From JAJYSO01 sp964451785 (GTDB taxonomy: Bacteria; Bacteroidota; Bacteroidia; Flavobacteriales; Flavobacteriaceae), in contig CAYVJG010000037.1 in assembly GCA_964451785.1 (NCBI GenBank), positions 1 through 27,609 on the forward strand: a stretch of 27,609 bases of DNA. Reading direction: 5' to 3'. Numbering within the stretch: position 1 is the stretch's first letter; each line of letters starts with the position of its first letter. Positions 15,343-22,600 of this stretch are shown here, piece after piece. Position numbers and translations under genes: made by a program. The notes under the pieces were generated by a model. It searched no databases. It worked only from the letters and a program-made list of their open reading frames with translations, and had not been told where the DNA came from.

Positions 15343-17883
15343 ATGATTACAAAAACCCAGCATTACGTCCTTGGAAATTGGGTTGATGGCCAAGGCGAAG
15401 GGAAACCGATTTATGACGCTGTAACGGGCGAAGTTTACACTACTGTCACCACACAAGGCTTAGATGTAGCTGCTATTTTACAATACGGCCGAGAAAAAGG
15501 TGAAACACTGCGCAAAATGACATTTCTTGAACGCGGAAAATTGTTGAAAAAACTAGCTTTTCACCTGTTGAAGAAAAAACGCGCATTCTATGAAGTAAGT
15601 TACCACTCAGGAACCACAAAAGCAGATGCTTGGGTAGATATTGAAGGTGGAATTGGTAACTTGTTTGCCAATGCGTCGCTGCGTAAAGAATTTCCTAATC
15701 AAGCCTACCATATTGAAGGTCACCCAGTAGATTTGTCGCGCGGTGGAAAATTTATGGGACACCATATTCTTGTTCCTAAAGAAGGAGTAGCTATTCACAT
15801 TAATGCGTTTAACTTTCCTGTGTGGGGCATGCTTGAAAAATGTGCCGTCAACTGGATGGCGGGAATGCCGGCTGTTGTCAAGCCAGCTACAGACACAAGT
15901 TATGTGGCTGAAGCTGTAGTTAAAGAAATTATCGCTTCAGGAATATTGCCGGAAGGGGCGTTGCAACTGATTAGTGGTTCTGCGCGAACTATCCTCGATA
16001 CCGTAACTTCACAAGATGTAGTGACTTTTACCGGTTCAGCAGCAACTGGAAAAATGCTTAAAACTAATCCGCGTATTATTGAAGAATCTGTGCCGTTTAA
16101 TATGGAAGCTGATTCTCTTAATGCTACAATTTTAGGCGAAGATGCCGTGCCAGGTACACCAGAATTTGATTTGTTTATCCGCGAGGTACGTCGTGAAATG
16201 ACCTCTAAATGTGGGCAAAAATGTACCGCTATTCGCCGGGTTATTGTTCCTGAAAACTTACTCGAAGACGTACAAATCGCCTTAGGAAAATCACTTGATA
16301 AAGTGACCATTGGTGACCCGCGCTTAAAAGAAGTGCGCATGGGGAGCTTGGTGAGTAAAGCACAGCTTGATGAAGTGCGCCAGCGTGTAGAAGAATTGAG
16401 TCAAACGGCTCATTTGGTTTACGGCGATTTAAATAAGGTGCAAACCATTGGCGCCGATGCTGAAAAAGGCGCGTTTATCAATCCTATTCTGTTGCGTGAA
16501 GATCAACCGTTACAAAATATGACCACCCATGAGGTAGAAGCTTTTGGACCCGTGAGTACCTTAATGCCGTATAAAGATTTACAAGAAGCGATTAAAATTT
16601 CAAAATTGGGAAAAGGCTCATTGGTCAGCTCAATTTTTACCAATGACAATTCTATTGCTAAAACGTACACCATCAGCGCCGCCACACATCACGGGCGTAT
16701 TTTGTGTATCAATCGCGAAAGTGCTAAGCAAAGTACCGGACATGGTTCACCTTTACCAACTTTGATTCACGGTGGTCCAGGTCGAGCTGGTGGCGGTGAA
16801 GAAATGGGGGGAATCCGCGGCATTAAACATTACATGCAACGTTGCGCTATTCAAGGCTCGCCTTCAACATTGACTGAAATTACCGGAATTTATCAACCTA
16901 ATGCCGATTATATCGAGGCCGAAAAACATCCGTTTTCGTATTATTGGGAAGATATTCAACCGGGCATGTCGCTCAAAACCCACAGTCGTACACTTACCGA
17001 TTCTGATATCATCAATTTTGCAAATTTAACTTGGGATCATTTTTACGCACATACTGATACCACAGCGCTCGAAGGTTCTATTTTTGAACGCCGTACAGCT
17101 CATGGCTATTTTATAGTTTCACTAGCAGCTGGTTTGTTTGTCTATCCAAATAAAGGACCGGTTTCTGCTAACTACGGCTTAGAGGATATTCGTTTTTTAC
17201 GTCCGCTTTATCACGGTGATACGGTGCATGTGCGGTTAACTTGTAAAGAAAAGGTAGACCGCGAACAGAAGGGGAAAGTCTTACCTAGTGGTATTGTAAA
17301 ATGGTATGTTGAAATATTTGATACCAAAGTGACCAACGGTTTGTTGCCTGAAAACGAAGCTGCCGAAAAAGAAGCTTTGGTAGCTGTTGCGACTATCTTG
17401 ACTATGGTAGAAAAGAAACAAACTACTTTTGTTGAAATAACTGATCAGGTGATAGATGAAGCTTTGGCAAAATTAACAGCAGATACCAAACCAAAATGGG
17501 GCGCTATGACAGCTCAACAAATGGTTGAACACCTCGAATTGACTTATCGTATTGCCGCCGGCGAAATTCAAGATTTTGAAATTGCTACTCCTGAAAAATA
17601 CATCGATGATGTACAAGCGAGCTTATGGGATTATAAACCTATGCCTAAAAATTACAATTTCCCTTTGTATAAAGATGGTGAAATGCCGGCCTTACAACAC
17701 GCTGATTTAGCAATTGCTGTTGAAGCGCTTAAAGCCACTCGCCATGCGTATTTGGAATTTTTTAAAGCGCATCCTGAGGCGAAGACCAAAAATGTGGTCT
17801 TTGGCGAATTGTCTAAATTTGAATGGATATTGCTCAACCGCAAACACCTTAATCATCATTTTAATCAGTTTGGACTACTGTGA
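15343..17883 (+). CDS. paaZ: Bifunctional PaaZ (aldehyde dehydrogenase/oxepin-CoA hydrolase) with extra C-terminal DinB-like domain
   Basis: PaaZ opens the oxepin-CoA ring of the aerobic phenylacetate pathway and oxidises the resulting semialdehyde with NADP+. Residues 1-510 form the aldehyde dehydrogenase, with Glu255 (NMEADSLN) and nucleophile Cys294 (CGQKCTAIRR). Residues about 530-690 form the MaoC-type hydratase, with Asp565 and His570 (WDHFYAHTD) and RTAHGYF. At 846 aa it exceeds the 681-aa E. coli enzyme: residues about 695-846 add a domain with AQQMVEHLELTYRIAAGE near its start and HLNHHFNQFG at its end, resembling the DinB/DUF1569 four-helix family with histidine metal ligands. The frame is open from a TTG at 15325; the ATG at 15343 is chosen. 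It is the first gene of the operon. Confidence 0.93.
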   Translation: MITKTQHYVLGNWVDGQGEGKPIYDAVTGEVYTTVTTQGLDVAAILQYGREKGETLRKMTFLERGKLLKKLAFHLLKKKRAFYEVSYHSGTTKADAWVDIEGGIGNLFANASLRKEFPNQAYHIEGHPVDLSRGGKFMGHHILVPKEGVAIHINAFNFPVWGMLEKCAVNWMAGMPAVVKPATDTSYVAEAVVKEIIASGILPEGALQLISGSARTILDTVTSQDVVTFTGSAATGKMLKTNPRIIEESVPFNMEADSLNATILGEDAVPGTPEFDLFIREVRREMTSKCGQKCTAIRRVIVPENLLEDVQIALGKSLDKVTIGDPRLKEVRMGSLVSKAQLDEVRQRVEELSQTAHLVYGDLNKVQTIGADAEKGAFINPILLREDQPLQNMTTHEVEAFGPVSTLMPYKDLQEAIKISKLGKGSLVSSIFTNDNSIAKTYTISAATHHGRILCINRESAKQSTGHGSPLPTLIHGGPGRAGGGEEMGGIRGIKHYMQRCAIQGSPSTLTEITGIYQPNADYIEAEKHPFSYYWEDIQPGMSLKTHSRTLTDSDIINFANLTWDHFYAHTDTTALEGSIFERRTAHGYFIVSLAAGLFVYPNKGPVSANYGLEDIRFLRPLYHGDTVHVRLTCKEKVDREQKGKVLPSGIVKWYVEIFDTKVTNGLLPENEAAEKEALVAVATILTMVEKKQTTFVEITDQVIDEALAKLTADTKPKWGAMTAQQMVEHLELTYRIAAGEIQDFEIATPEKYIDDVQASLWDYKPMPKNYNFPLYKDGEMPALQHADLAIAVEALKATRHAYLEFFKAHPEAKTKNVVFGELSKFEWILLNRKHLNHHFNQFGLL

Positions 17884-17929
17884 GTGTTGTAGTTCAGGGA
17901 TATATAATTTATTAACTAACAAACTAGTT

Positions 17930-17959
17930 GCCTACACATATTTAGATAGATGTGTAGGC
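17930..17959 (+). other. Hairpin between paaZ and the crotonase gene
   Basis: A perfect 10-bp stem, GCCTACACAT (17930-17939) with ATGTGTAGGC (17950-17959), has a 10-nt loop and lies in the 93-bp gap within the operon. No T-run follows, so it is probably not a full terminator. RNA processing, stability or partial attenuation are possible. It contains the upstream in-frame ATG at 17950, which argues for the start at 17977. Confidence 0.65.
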
Positions 17960-17976
17960 TATTAAACGATTTAAAT

Positions 17977-18735
17977 ATGGAGCAACAAGCTTATGTAAAG
18001 CAATCTGTAAATAGCGGTATTGCTACTATAGAATTTTTTACCCCACACCACAATTCAATGCCGGGTGAAACCTTAGCTGAATTGACAGCGGCAATTACTA
18101 AAGCCGGTAAAGATGATACGGTAAAAGTGATTGTACTCAAAAGTGCCGGAGATCGTACCTTTTGTGCTGGCGCGAATTTTCAAGAATTGATTTCTATTGT
18201 TGATGAAGCGCAAGGCGAAAAATTCTTTATGGGATTTGCTAATGTGATTAACGCCATGCGCAAGTGTCCTAAATTTATTATCGGGCGCGTGCAAGGTAAA
18301 GCTGTTGGAGGTGGTGTAGGTTTGGCTGCTTCAGTCGATTATTGCTTAGCTACAAAATTTGCTGCTATTAAATTGAGTGAACTCAACCTCGGAATAGGTC
18401 CGTTTACGGTAGGGCCTGCGGTAGAACGCAAAATAGGATTGAGCGCATTTTCGCAAATATCTATTAATTGTAACGGATTTTACGAAGCTGAATGGGCACG
18501 CCAAAAAGGTTTTTATGCCGATGTGTTTGGTTCTACTGAAGAACTAGATCAAGCTGTACAAACCTTGGCTGAAGAGTTGTGTACCTTTAATCCTGAAGCT
18601 GTCAAAGAAATGAAAAAAATGTACTGGCAAGGTACAGAAAATTGGGATGAATTACTCCATGAGCGCGCCATGACTAGCGGAAAGCTGGTGTTGAGTGCAT
18701 TTACTAAACAAAAATTAGCACGATTTAAAGCCTAA
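17977..18735 (+). CDS. Enoyl-CoA hydratase/isomerase (crotonase) family protein of the paa operon
   Basis: The 252-aa product has the crotonase fold. The CoA-binding and oxyanion-hole segments are CAGANFQEL (63-71) and GKAVGGGVGLA (107-117). Crotonases that hydrate enoyl-CoA normally have a Glu two residues after GGG; here that position is Gly115, while the second acidic position is kept (Glu135 in LSELNLGIGP). Position and context suggest a PaaF/PaaG-like step, hydration or isomerisation of ring-opened CoA intermediates, but the motif is also like methylglutaconyl-CoA hydratases, so no symbol is given. The ATG at 17977 is preferred to the one at 17950, which lies in a hairpin. The next gene starts 5 bp after its stop. 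Confidence 0.85.
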   Translation: MEQQAYVKQSVNSGIATIEFFTPHHNSMPGETLAELTAAITKAGKDDTVKVIVLKSAGDRTFCAGANFQELISIVDEAQGEKFFMGFANVINAMRKCPKFIIGRVQGKAVGGGVGLAASVDYCLATKFAAIKLSELNLGIGPFTVGPAVERKIGLSAFSQISINCNGFYEAEWARQKGFYADVFGSTEELDQAVQTLAEELCTFNPEAVKEMKKMYWQGTENWDELLHERAMTSGKLVLSAFTKQKLARFKA

Positions 18736-18739
18736 CGCC

Positions 18740-19342
18740 ATGATTTATAAATTTAAAGGCTTTACGCCAGTGGTTCACGAAAGCAGTTTTGTACATCCGT
18801 TGGCAGCTGTAACCGGCAATGTGATTATCGGTAAAAACTGCTACATCGGTCCAGGTGCAGCGATTCGTGGCGATTGGGGCGAAATAATTTTGGAAGATGG
18901 CGTGAACGTACAAGAAAATTGTACGGTGCATATGTTTCCCGGCAAGAGTATTACTCTTCAAGAAAGAGCTCATGTGGGACACGGCGCTATTATTCACGGG
19001 GCTAATTTAGGACGCAATGTGATGATAGGGATGAATACTGTGATTATGGACGACGCCTTTATTGGAGACGAATCAATCATAGGAGCAATGGCCTTTGTCA
19101 AAGCTAAAACTCAGATTCCATCGCGCAGTTTGGCGGTGGGAAATCCGGCAAAAGTTATAAAACAAGTATCTGATGAAATGATTGCTTGGAAAACCGCTGG
19201 GACCAAACTTTATCAACGCTTGCCAGCAGATTGTCACGCAAGTCTTCAGGCAGTAGAACCTTTGCGCGAAATCCCAGAAGATCGCCCTAAACAAGAAGAT
19301 TTCTATAAGACTTTAGAAGAATTTAAGGCGAATCAGCAATAG
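18740..19342 (+). CDS. paaY: PaaY, hexapeptide-repeat thioesterase of phenylacetate catabolism
   Basis: The 200-aa protein aligns by eye with E. coli PaaY along its full length: TPVV..SSFVHP at the start, IGPGAAIRGDWG, NVQENCTVHMFP, HVGHGAIIHGANLGRN, IGMNTVIMD and AFVKAKTQIPS, ending with LQAVEPLREI. The repeated [LIV]-G-x4 hexapeptides build a left-handed beta-helix of the gamma-carbonic-anhydrase type, and the three His typical of the zinc site are present (H74 region, H91 and H96 by rough count). PaaY is a thioesterase that relieves CoA trapping by toxic ring-epoxide intermediates. It is the last gene of the operon and is followed by a hairpin. Confidence 0.92.
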   Translation: MIYKFKGFTPVVHESSFVHPLAAVTGNVIIGKNCYIGPGAAIRGDWGEIILEDGVNVQENCTVHMFPGKSITLQERAHVGHGAIIHGANLGRNVMIGMNTVIMDDAFIGDESIIGAMAFVKAKTQIPSRSLAVGNPAKVIKQVSDEMIAWKTAGTKLYQRLPADCHASLQAVEPLREIPEDRPKQEDFYKTLEEFKANQQ

Positions 19343-19363
19343 CAATCATATTGTTATTTTATT

Positions 19364-19390
19364 AAAATGCTCACTTTAAGTGGGCATTTT
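19364..19390 (+). terminator. Terminator after paaY
   Basis: AAAATGCTCAC (19364-19374) pairs with GTGGGCATTTT (19380-19390), with one G-T wobble and a TTTAA loop. The T-rich right arm serves as the tail. Confidence 0.75.
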
Positions 19391-19435
19391 GTGTTTAGAG
19401 CTATTTTATTGCTATATTTATACTTCTTATGCCAT

Positions 19436-19553
19436 AATGATTAAATTTATAGTCTAATTTATATTATTTGGTATAAATACCGTGGATAATAAATTAATAG
19501 TACAATGAGACAGCTGTCGAAATTGGACTATATAATTTATCCATACGGTATTA
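19436..19553 (+). repeat. Intergenic palindromic repeat, copy 3 (core intact, left part decayed)
   Basis: From ATACCGTGG (19477) to CATACGGTATTA (19553) this matches the hairpin core of the 12083-12212 element, in the same orientation. The apex reads GAC-AGCT-GTC, a different but still self-complementary tip. Bases about 19436-19476 show only loose similarity to the left module (TAGTCTAATTTATATTATTTGGTAT against TAGTCCGATTTAGAATATTTTTT), so the left part has diverged or was formed differently. It lies between the paaY terminator and the pirin promoter. Confidence 0.85.
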
Positions 19554-19587
19554 ATCTATGTTAACCGAAACTTGGATGGCCTAGCCG

Positions 19588-19595
19588 TATCTTTG
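19588..19595 (+). promoter_or_regulatory. Pirin operon -7 promoter box (TATCTTTG)
   Basis: An exact TAnnTTTG match lies 20 bp before the pirin ATG, giving a short leader. The repeat copy 3 ends 35 bp upstream, where a -33 region or operator would lie. Confidence 0.65.
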
Positions 19596-19615
19596 CCATA
19601 TAAAATAAAATCACT

Positions 19616-20350
19616 ATGAAAAACAAGATTTTATATAAAGCAGATAGCAGAGGGCATGCTAATCACGGGTGGCTAGATACCTATCACACGTTTAGTTTTG
19701 CAGGCTATCACAATCCTGACCGCATGAGTTTTGGTGTACTTCGTGTATTAAACGATGATACCATAGCGCCGGGAATGGGATTTGGAACGCATCCACACGA
19801 TAATATGGAGATTATTTCTATTCCGTTATCTGGTCAACTAGAACACCGTGACAGCCTGCAAAATGGTGGCATTATTACGGCAGGAGAAGTGCAAGTTATG
19901 AGTGCCGGAACTGGCGTGAAACACAGTGAATTTAATCCTAGTGATACAGAATCAGGAAGCTTTTTGCAGATTTGGCTATTTCCACGTGCGTTGGGTGTAG
20001 AGCCGCGTTATCAACAAATTGAATTAGATAAACAGGCAGCTCACAATCAATGGAATCAAATTGTATCACCTTCAGCTGATGATGCAGGGGCTTGGATTCA
20101 TCAAGATGCCTGGTTTTATCTGGCAGAATTAGAGGCTGATAAAGCACTTGATTACACCGTGAGAAAAGAAGGAAATGGCGTGTTTGTCTTCTTGCTTGAA
20201 GGGAGCTTAGAGCTCGAAGGTGAGATCTTAAACAAACGTGATGCCATTGGCCTTTGGGAAGGTGAGCACATGAGTGCGAAAGCACAAAAAAACAGTAAAA
20301 TTTTACTCATGGAAGTGCCTATGGAACTTCCGAATTATTTATACATTTAA
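19616..20350 (+). CDS. Pirin family protein (YhhW-like, bicupin)
   Basis: This is a 244-aa member of the pirin family, cytoplasmic two-domain cupins; the E. coli YhhW homologue has quercetin 2,3-dioxygenase activity in vitro. The N-terminal cupin metal site is intact: His59, His61 (FGTHPHDNMEI), His103 and Glu105 (GVKHSEFN). RGHANHGWLDTYHTFSFAGYHNP near the start is typical. The C-terminal cupin (about 165-244) lacks the metal residues, as usual. It is first in a two-gene unit; the YceI gene follows after 21 bp. The physiological role is not established. Confidence 0.93.
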   Translation: MKNKILYKADSRGHANHGWLDTYHTFSFAGYHNPDRMSFGVLRVLNDDTIAPGMGFGTHPHDNMEIISIPLSGQLEHRDSLQNGGIITAGEVQVMSAGTGVKHSEFNPSDTESGSFLQIWLFPRALGVEPRYQQIELDKQAAHNQWNQIVSPSADDAGAWIHQDAWFYLAELEADKALDYTVRKEGNGVFVFLLEGSLELEGEILNKRDAIGLWEGEHMSAKAQKNSKILLMEVPMELPNYLYI

Positions 20351-20371
20351 TTAACAAATAAACAGATAGTT

Positions 20372-20893
20372 ATGGCTAATAAAGTATTTAACATCGATTC
20401 AACACACTCTACCATCGGATTTAAAGTAAAACACATGATGTTTTCAAAGGTAAGAGGACAATTTGATACCTATACCTCTAGTGTAGATTTAGGTGAAAAT
20501 TTTGAAGATTCAAAATTGAAATTTGAAGCAGATGTCAATTCAATCAACACTAACAATGCTGATCGTGACAAGCATTTAAAAAGTACAGATTTTTTTAATG
20601 CAGACAGTAATAATGGTATTAAATTTGAATCTACTAAAATCACTAAAACAGGCGATCAAACTTACCTTGTAGAAGGAGATTTAGCGTTTAATGGTATTTC
20701 TAAGCCTATTCAACTTGAAGCTGAATACAGCGGCGTGATGAAAGATCCTTGGGGACAAGATCGTTTGGCTTTAGTTATGAAATCAAAAATCAATCGTGAA
20801 GATTGGAAAATGACCTTCAACCAAGCTCTTGAAACCGGTGGTGTTTTAGTTGGTAAGGAAGTAGAACTCGAAATTGAGTCTCAATTTGTGTAA
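20372..20893 (+). CDS. YceI family lipid-binding-like protein
   Basis: This 173-aa protein has a lipocalin-like beta-barrel fold. The YceI signatures are IDSTHSTIGFKVKHMMFSKVRGQF (8-31), a RDKHLKSTDFFNA segment (65-77), and FNGISKPIQL (104-113). Family members bind polyisoprenoids or similar lipids. There is no signal peptide, so this one is expected in the cytoplasm, unlike E. coli YceI. It is 21 bp downstream of the pirin gene and shares its promoter; the pair is seen together in many bacteria. The unit ends with a strong terminator. Confidence 0.93.
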   Translation: MANKVFNIDSTHSTIGFKVKHMMFSKVRGQFDTYTSSVDLGENFEDSKLKFEADVNSINTNNADRDKHLKSTDFFNADSNNGIKFESTKITKTGDQTYLVEGDLAFNGISKPIQLEAEYSGVMKDPWGQDRLALVMKSKINREDWKMTFNQALETGGVLVGKEVELEIESQFV

Positions 20894-20917
20894 ACTCTTT
20901 TCACTCAATAGAATTGT

Positions 20918-20954
20918 AAAAACGCCCGTAAACAAAATGCTTACGGGCGTTTTT
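20918..20954. terminator. Bidirectional terminator between YceI and pRiA4b-like genes
   Basis: A 14-bp stem, AAAAACGCCCGTAA (20918-20931) with TTACGGGCGTTTTT (20941-20954), has an A-run and a T-run at the ends. It serves both converging units. Confidence 0.92.
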
Positions 20955-20975
20955 CGTGATTGATACAATTGTGAT

Positions 20976-21509
20976 TTAACTCCACTGTTGGTCAAAATCA
21001 AAATCGTCATAATTGTCATAATCGATATTATCTTCCCCATACTCACCATAACCTTCAAAGTCATCGTCGTCGTCTAAGCTTTCACTTTCAAATTTCTTTT
21101 CAGGAGGAATAGGAGGAAGGTTGCCTTGAGAAAACATCAAGTTCGGGTAAGTTTGTCCCGGTTCAGCTTCATCAGCAACATCGGCTAATTCGACATAAAA
21201 AGTCCACATAGCCATAAAATCATATACGTAAATGAGCTTTGTGTTTGTTGTAGATACAACGGTATCAATGGCAGTTTCATTCATAATGCGCACTGAAGAA
21301 CGGCCTTCGCTCATGTCAAAAAGGACAATTTCTTCACCTTGATTCCATTCGTCATCAGTTAAATAGAAAGAGGCCATTTCTAAGCCGTCAAATCCAAAGG
21401 CTTGAACAACGGCATTGTGAAGATCTTCAAGAGTAGCATCGGCTTGAATTTCGATGTCTCTAAAAACTTCTTCTAAGGTGTCAAATACGATGCGAAATCT
21501 GTATATCAT
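20976..21509 (-). CDS. Plasmid pRiA4b ORF-3-like protein with acidic tail
   Basis: The 177-aa product has the pRiA4b ORF-3 family start (IYRFRIVFDTLEEVFRDIEIQADATLEDLHNAV) and the FYLTDDEW and YVYDFMAMWTFYVELA segments. These small beta-grasp-like proteins, sometimes labelled IS1096 passenger TnpR-like, have no settled function. Residues about 142-177 form an extremely acidic, Tyr/Asp-rich tail (DDDDD, then repeated EYGED/DYDNYDDFD), which may be flexible. It is the last gene of the minus-strand operon, 14 bp after ctaA. No transposase or inverted repeats are nearby, so the family name should not be read as evidence of a mobile element. Confidence 0.88.
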   Translation of the reverse strand: MIYRFRIVFDTLEEVFRDIEIQADATLEDLHNAVVQAFGFDGLEMASFYLTDDEWNQGEEIVLFDMSEGRSSVRIMNETAIDTVVSTTNTKLIYVYDFMAMWTFYVELADVADEAEPGQTYPNLMFSQGNLPPIPPEKKFESESLDDDDDFEGYGEYGEDNIDYDNYDDFDFDQQWS

Positions 21510-21523
21510 AATCTAATAATGGG

Positions 21524-22576
21524 TTATTGAGCAGATTTTGAAGTCATCAGCTTGGGCTGATTTTTCTTTGTCTCAAGCAAGATATAAAATTGTACACAAA
21601 ACAACAATAGCGCAACTAATAAATGTATAGGTTGCGTTAAAAATGGGAAGTCGAAATAATATAAGCTAATGCCGATAATGACTTCTAAAACAATAAGCCC
21701 CAAAACAACATTCATTTTAGTATAGCCTAAGTTTAATTGATCGTTTTTCCACCATAAAAAGGCATTTAAGGCTACAATGATAATGGAGTATGAACGATGA
21801 ATATAAAAAGAAATGGTGGGGTCTGCCATCCATTGACTAGTGGCAAATTGTCCGAAAATTTTGATTTGCTCATCGACGTATTGTCTGACACGGGTTCCTA
21901 ATACAATTTGACTTAAGGTTAAAATTAAACTGATAATAACTAAAGTTCTAAACTGTTTGTTGTAGATACGCGGTTTGCGATGTGTTTTTGTGAGGTGAAT
22001 AAGATAGAGAATCCCTGCAAGAATGAAGATGGAAACTCCCATGTGCATAGTGATTTTAAACGGTTGTAGCATTGAGTAAACAACTACAGCGCCCAACCAT
22101 GCCGCTAAACCTAAAAAGCAAACGGTGATCCAAGAAACACCTATAATTCGCTTTTTGTAATTTTTGTATTTAAATAAGGCGAGGTAAGTGCCGACAATAG
22201 CCATGATAAAAACACCTATTCCTGATAGCATGCCAAACAGACGGTTGATAAACTCTGTCCAGGTGTGAAAGGCGTTGAATTCGGCGTAATCGTGTTTGGT
22301 GTACGGCGCCCAGTTATCTGCATTGTAAGTGTCTCCAGCCGTAAAATCAGAAACGGCTTTTTGTAAACTTTCGTTGTGAATAATTAATTGACCTTCGTGA
22401 AATTGCTCACCAGGATGCCATTCAATTTGTGAACGTTCGGTAGGCGGGATGAGGTGACCAAAACATTTAGGCCAGTCAGGACAACCCATTCCACTGCCAG
22501 TCATACGCACTACAGAACCGGCCATGATGACAAAAAAGACAAAGAGTAGGGCTATTTTGGCAATTAATCTAAACAT
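21524..22576 (-). CDS. ctaA: Heme A synthase (COX15/CtaA family)
   Basis: The enzyme oxidises the C8 methyl of heme O to the formyl group of heme A, needed by aa3-type cytochrome oxidases. The 350-aa protein has about eight membrane helices. Family motifs are VVRMTGSGMGCPDWPKCFG (22-40), a Glu in EFINRLFGM (about 108-116), and histidines at the helix ends: FHTWTEF, MHMGVS, HRSYSII and PIHLLVALL. A long periplasmic loop (41-100) is typical of the Bacteroidota form. The ATG at 22576 is followed at once by the first helix. The upstream cca-type gene ends 24 bp earlier. Confidence 0.95.
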   Translation of the reverse strand: MFRLIAKIALLFVFFVIMAGSVVRMTGSGMGCPDWPKCFGHLIPPTERSQIEWHPGEQFHEGQLIIHNESLQKAVSDFTAGDTYNADNWAPYTKHDYAEFNAFHTWTEFINRLFGMLSGIGVFIMAIVGTYLALFKYKNYKKRIIGVSWITVCFLGLAAWLGAVVVYSMLQPFKITMHMGVSIFILAGILYLIHLTKTHRKPRIYNKQFRTLVIISLILTLSQIVLGTRVRQYVDEQIKIFGQFATSQWMADPTISFYIHRSYSIIIVALNAFLWWKNDQLNLGYTKMNVVLGLIVLEVIIGISLYYFDFPFLTQPIHLLVALLLFCVQFYILLETKKNQPKLMTSKSAQ

Positions 22577-22600
22577 GGGTAAAACGAATTAAGTTTCTAT

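Noticed and set aside
15900..16340. 146-codon open frame on the minus strand within paaZ
   Set aside because: It is antisense to the aldehyde dehydrogenase core, low-complexity in composition and with no family features.
3406..19553. The three repeats considered as a CRISPR or a tandem array
   Set aside because: The copies are kilobases apart, differ in orientation and have no regular spacers or cas genes.
20976..21509. Mobile-element reading of the pRiA4b/IS1096 passenger-type name
   Set aside because: There are no transposase, inverted repeats or target duplications; the gene lies inside a core operon.
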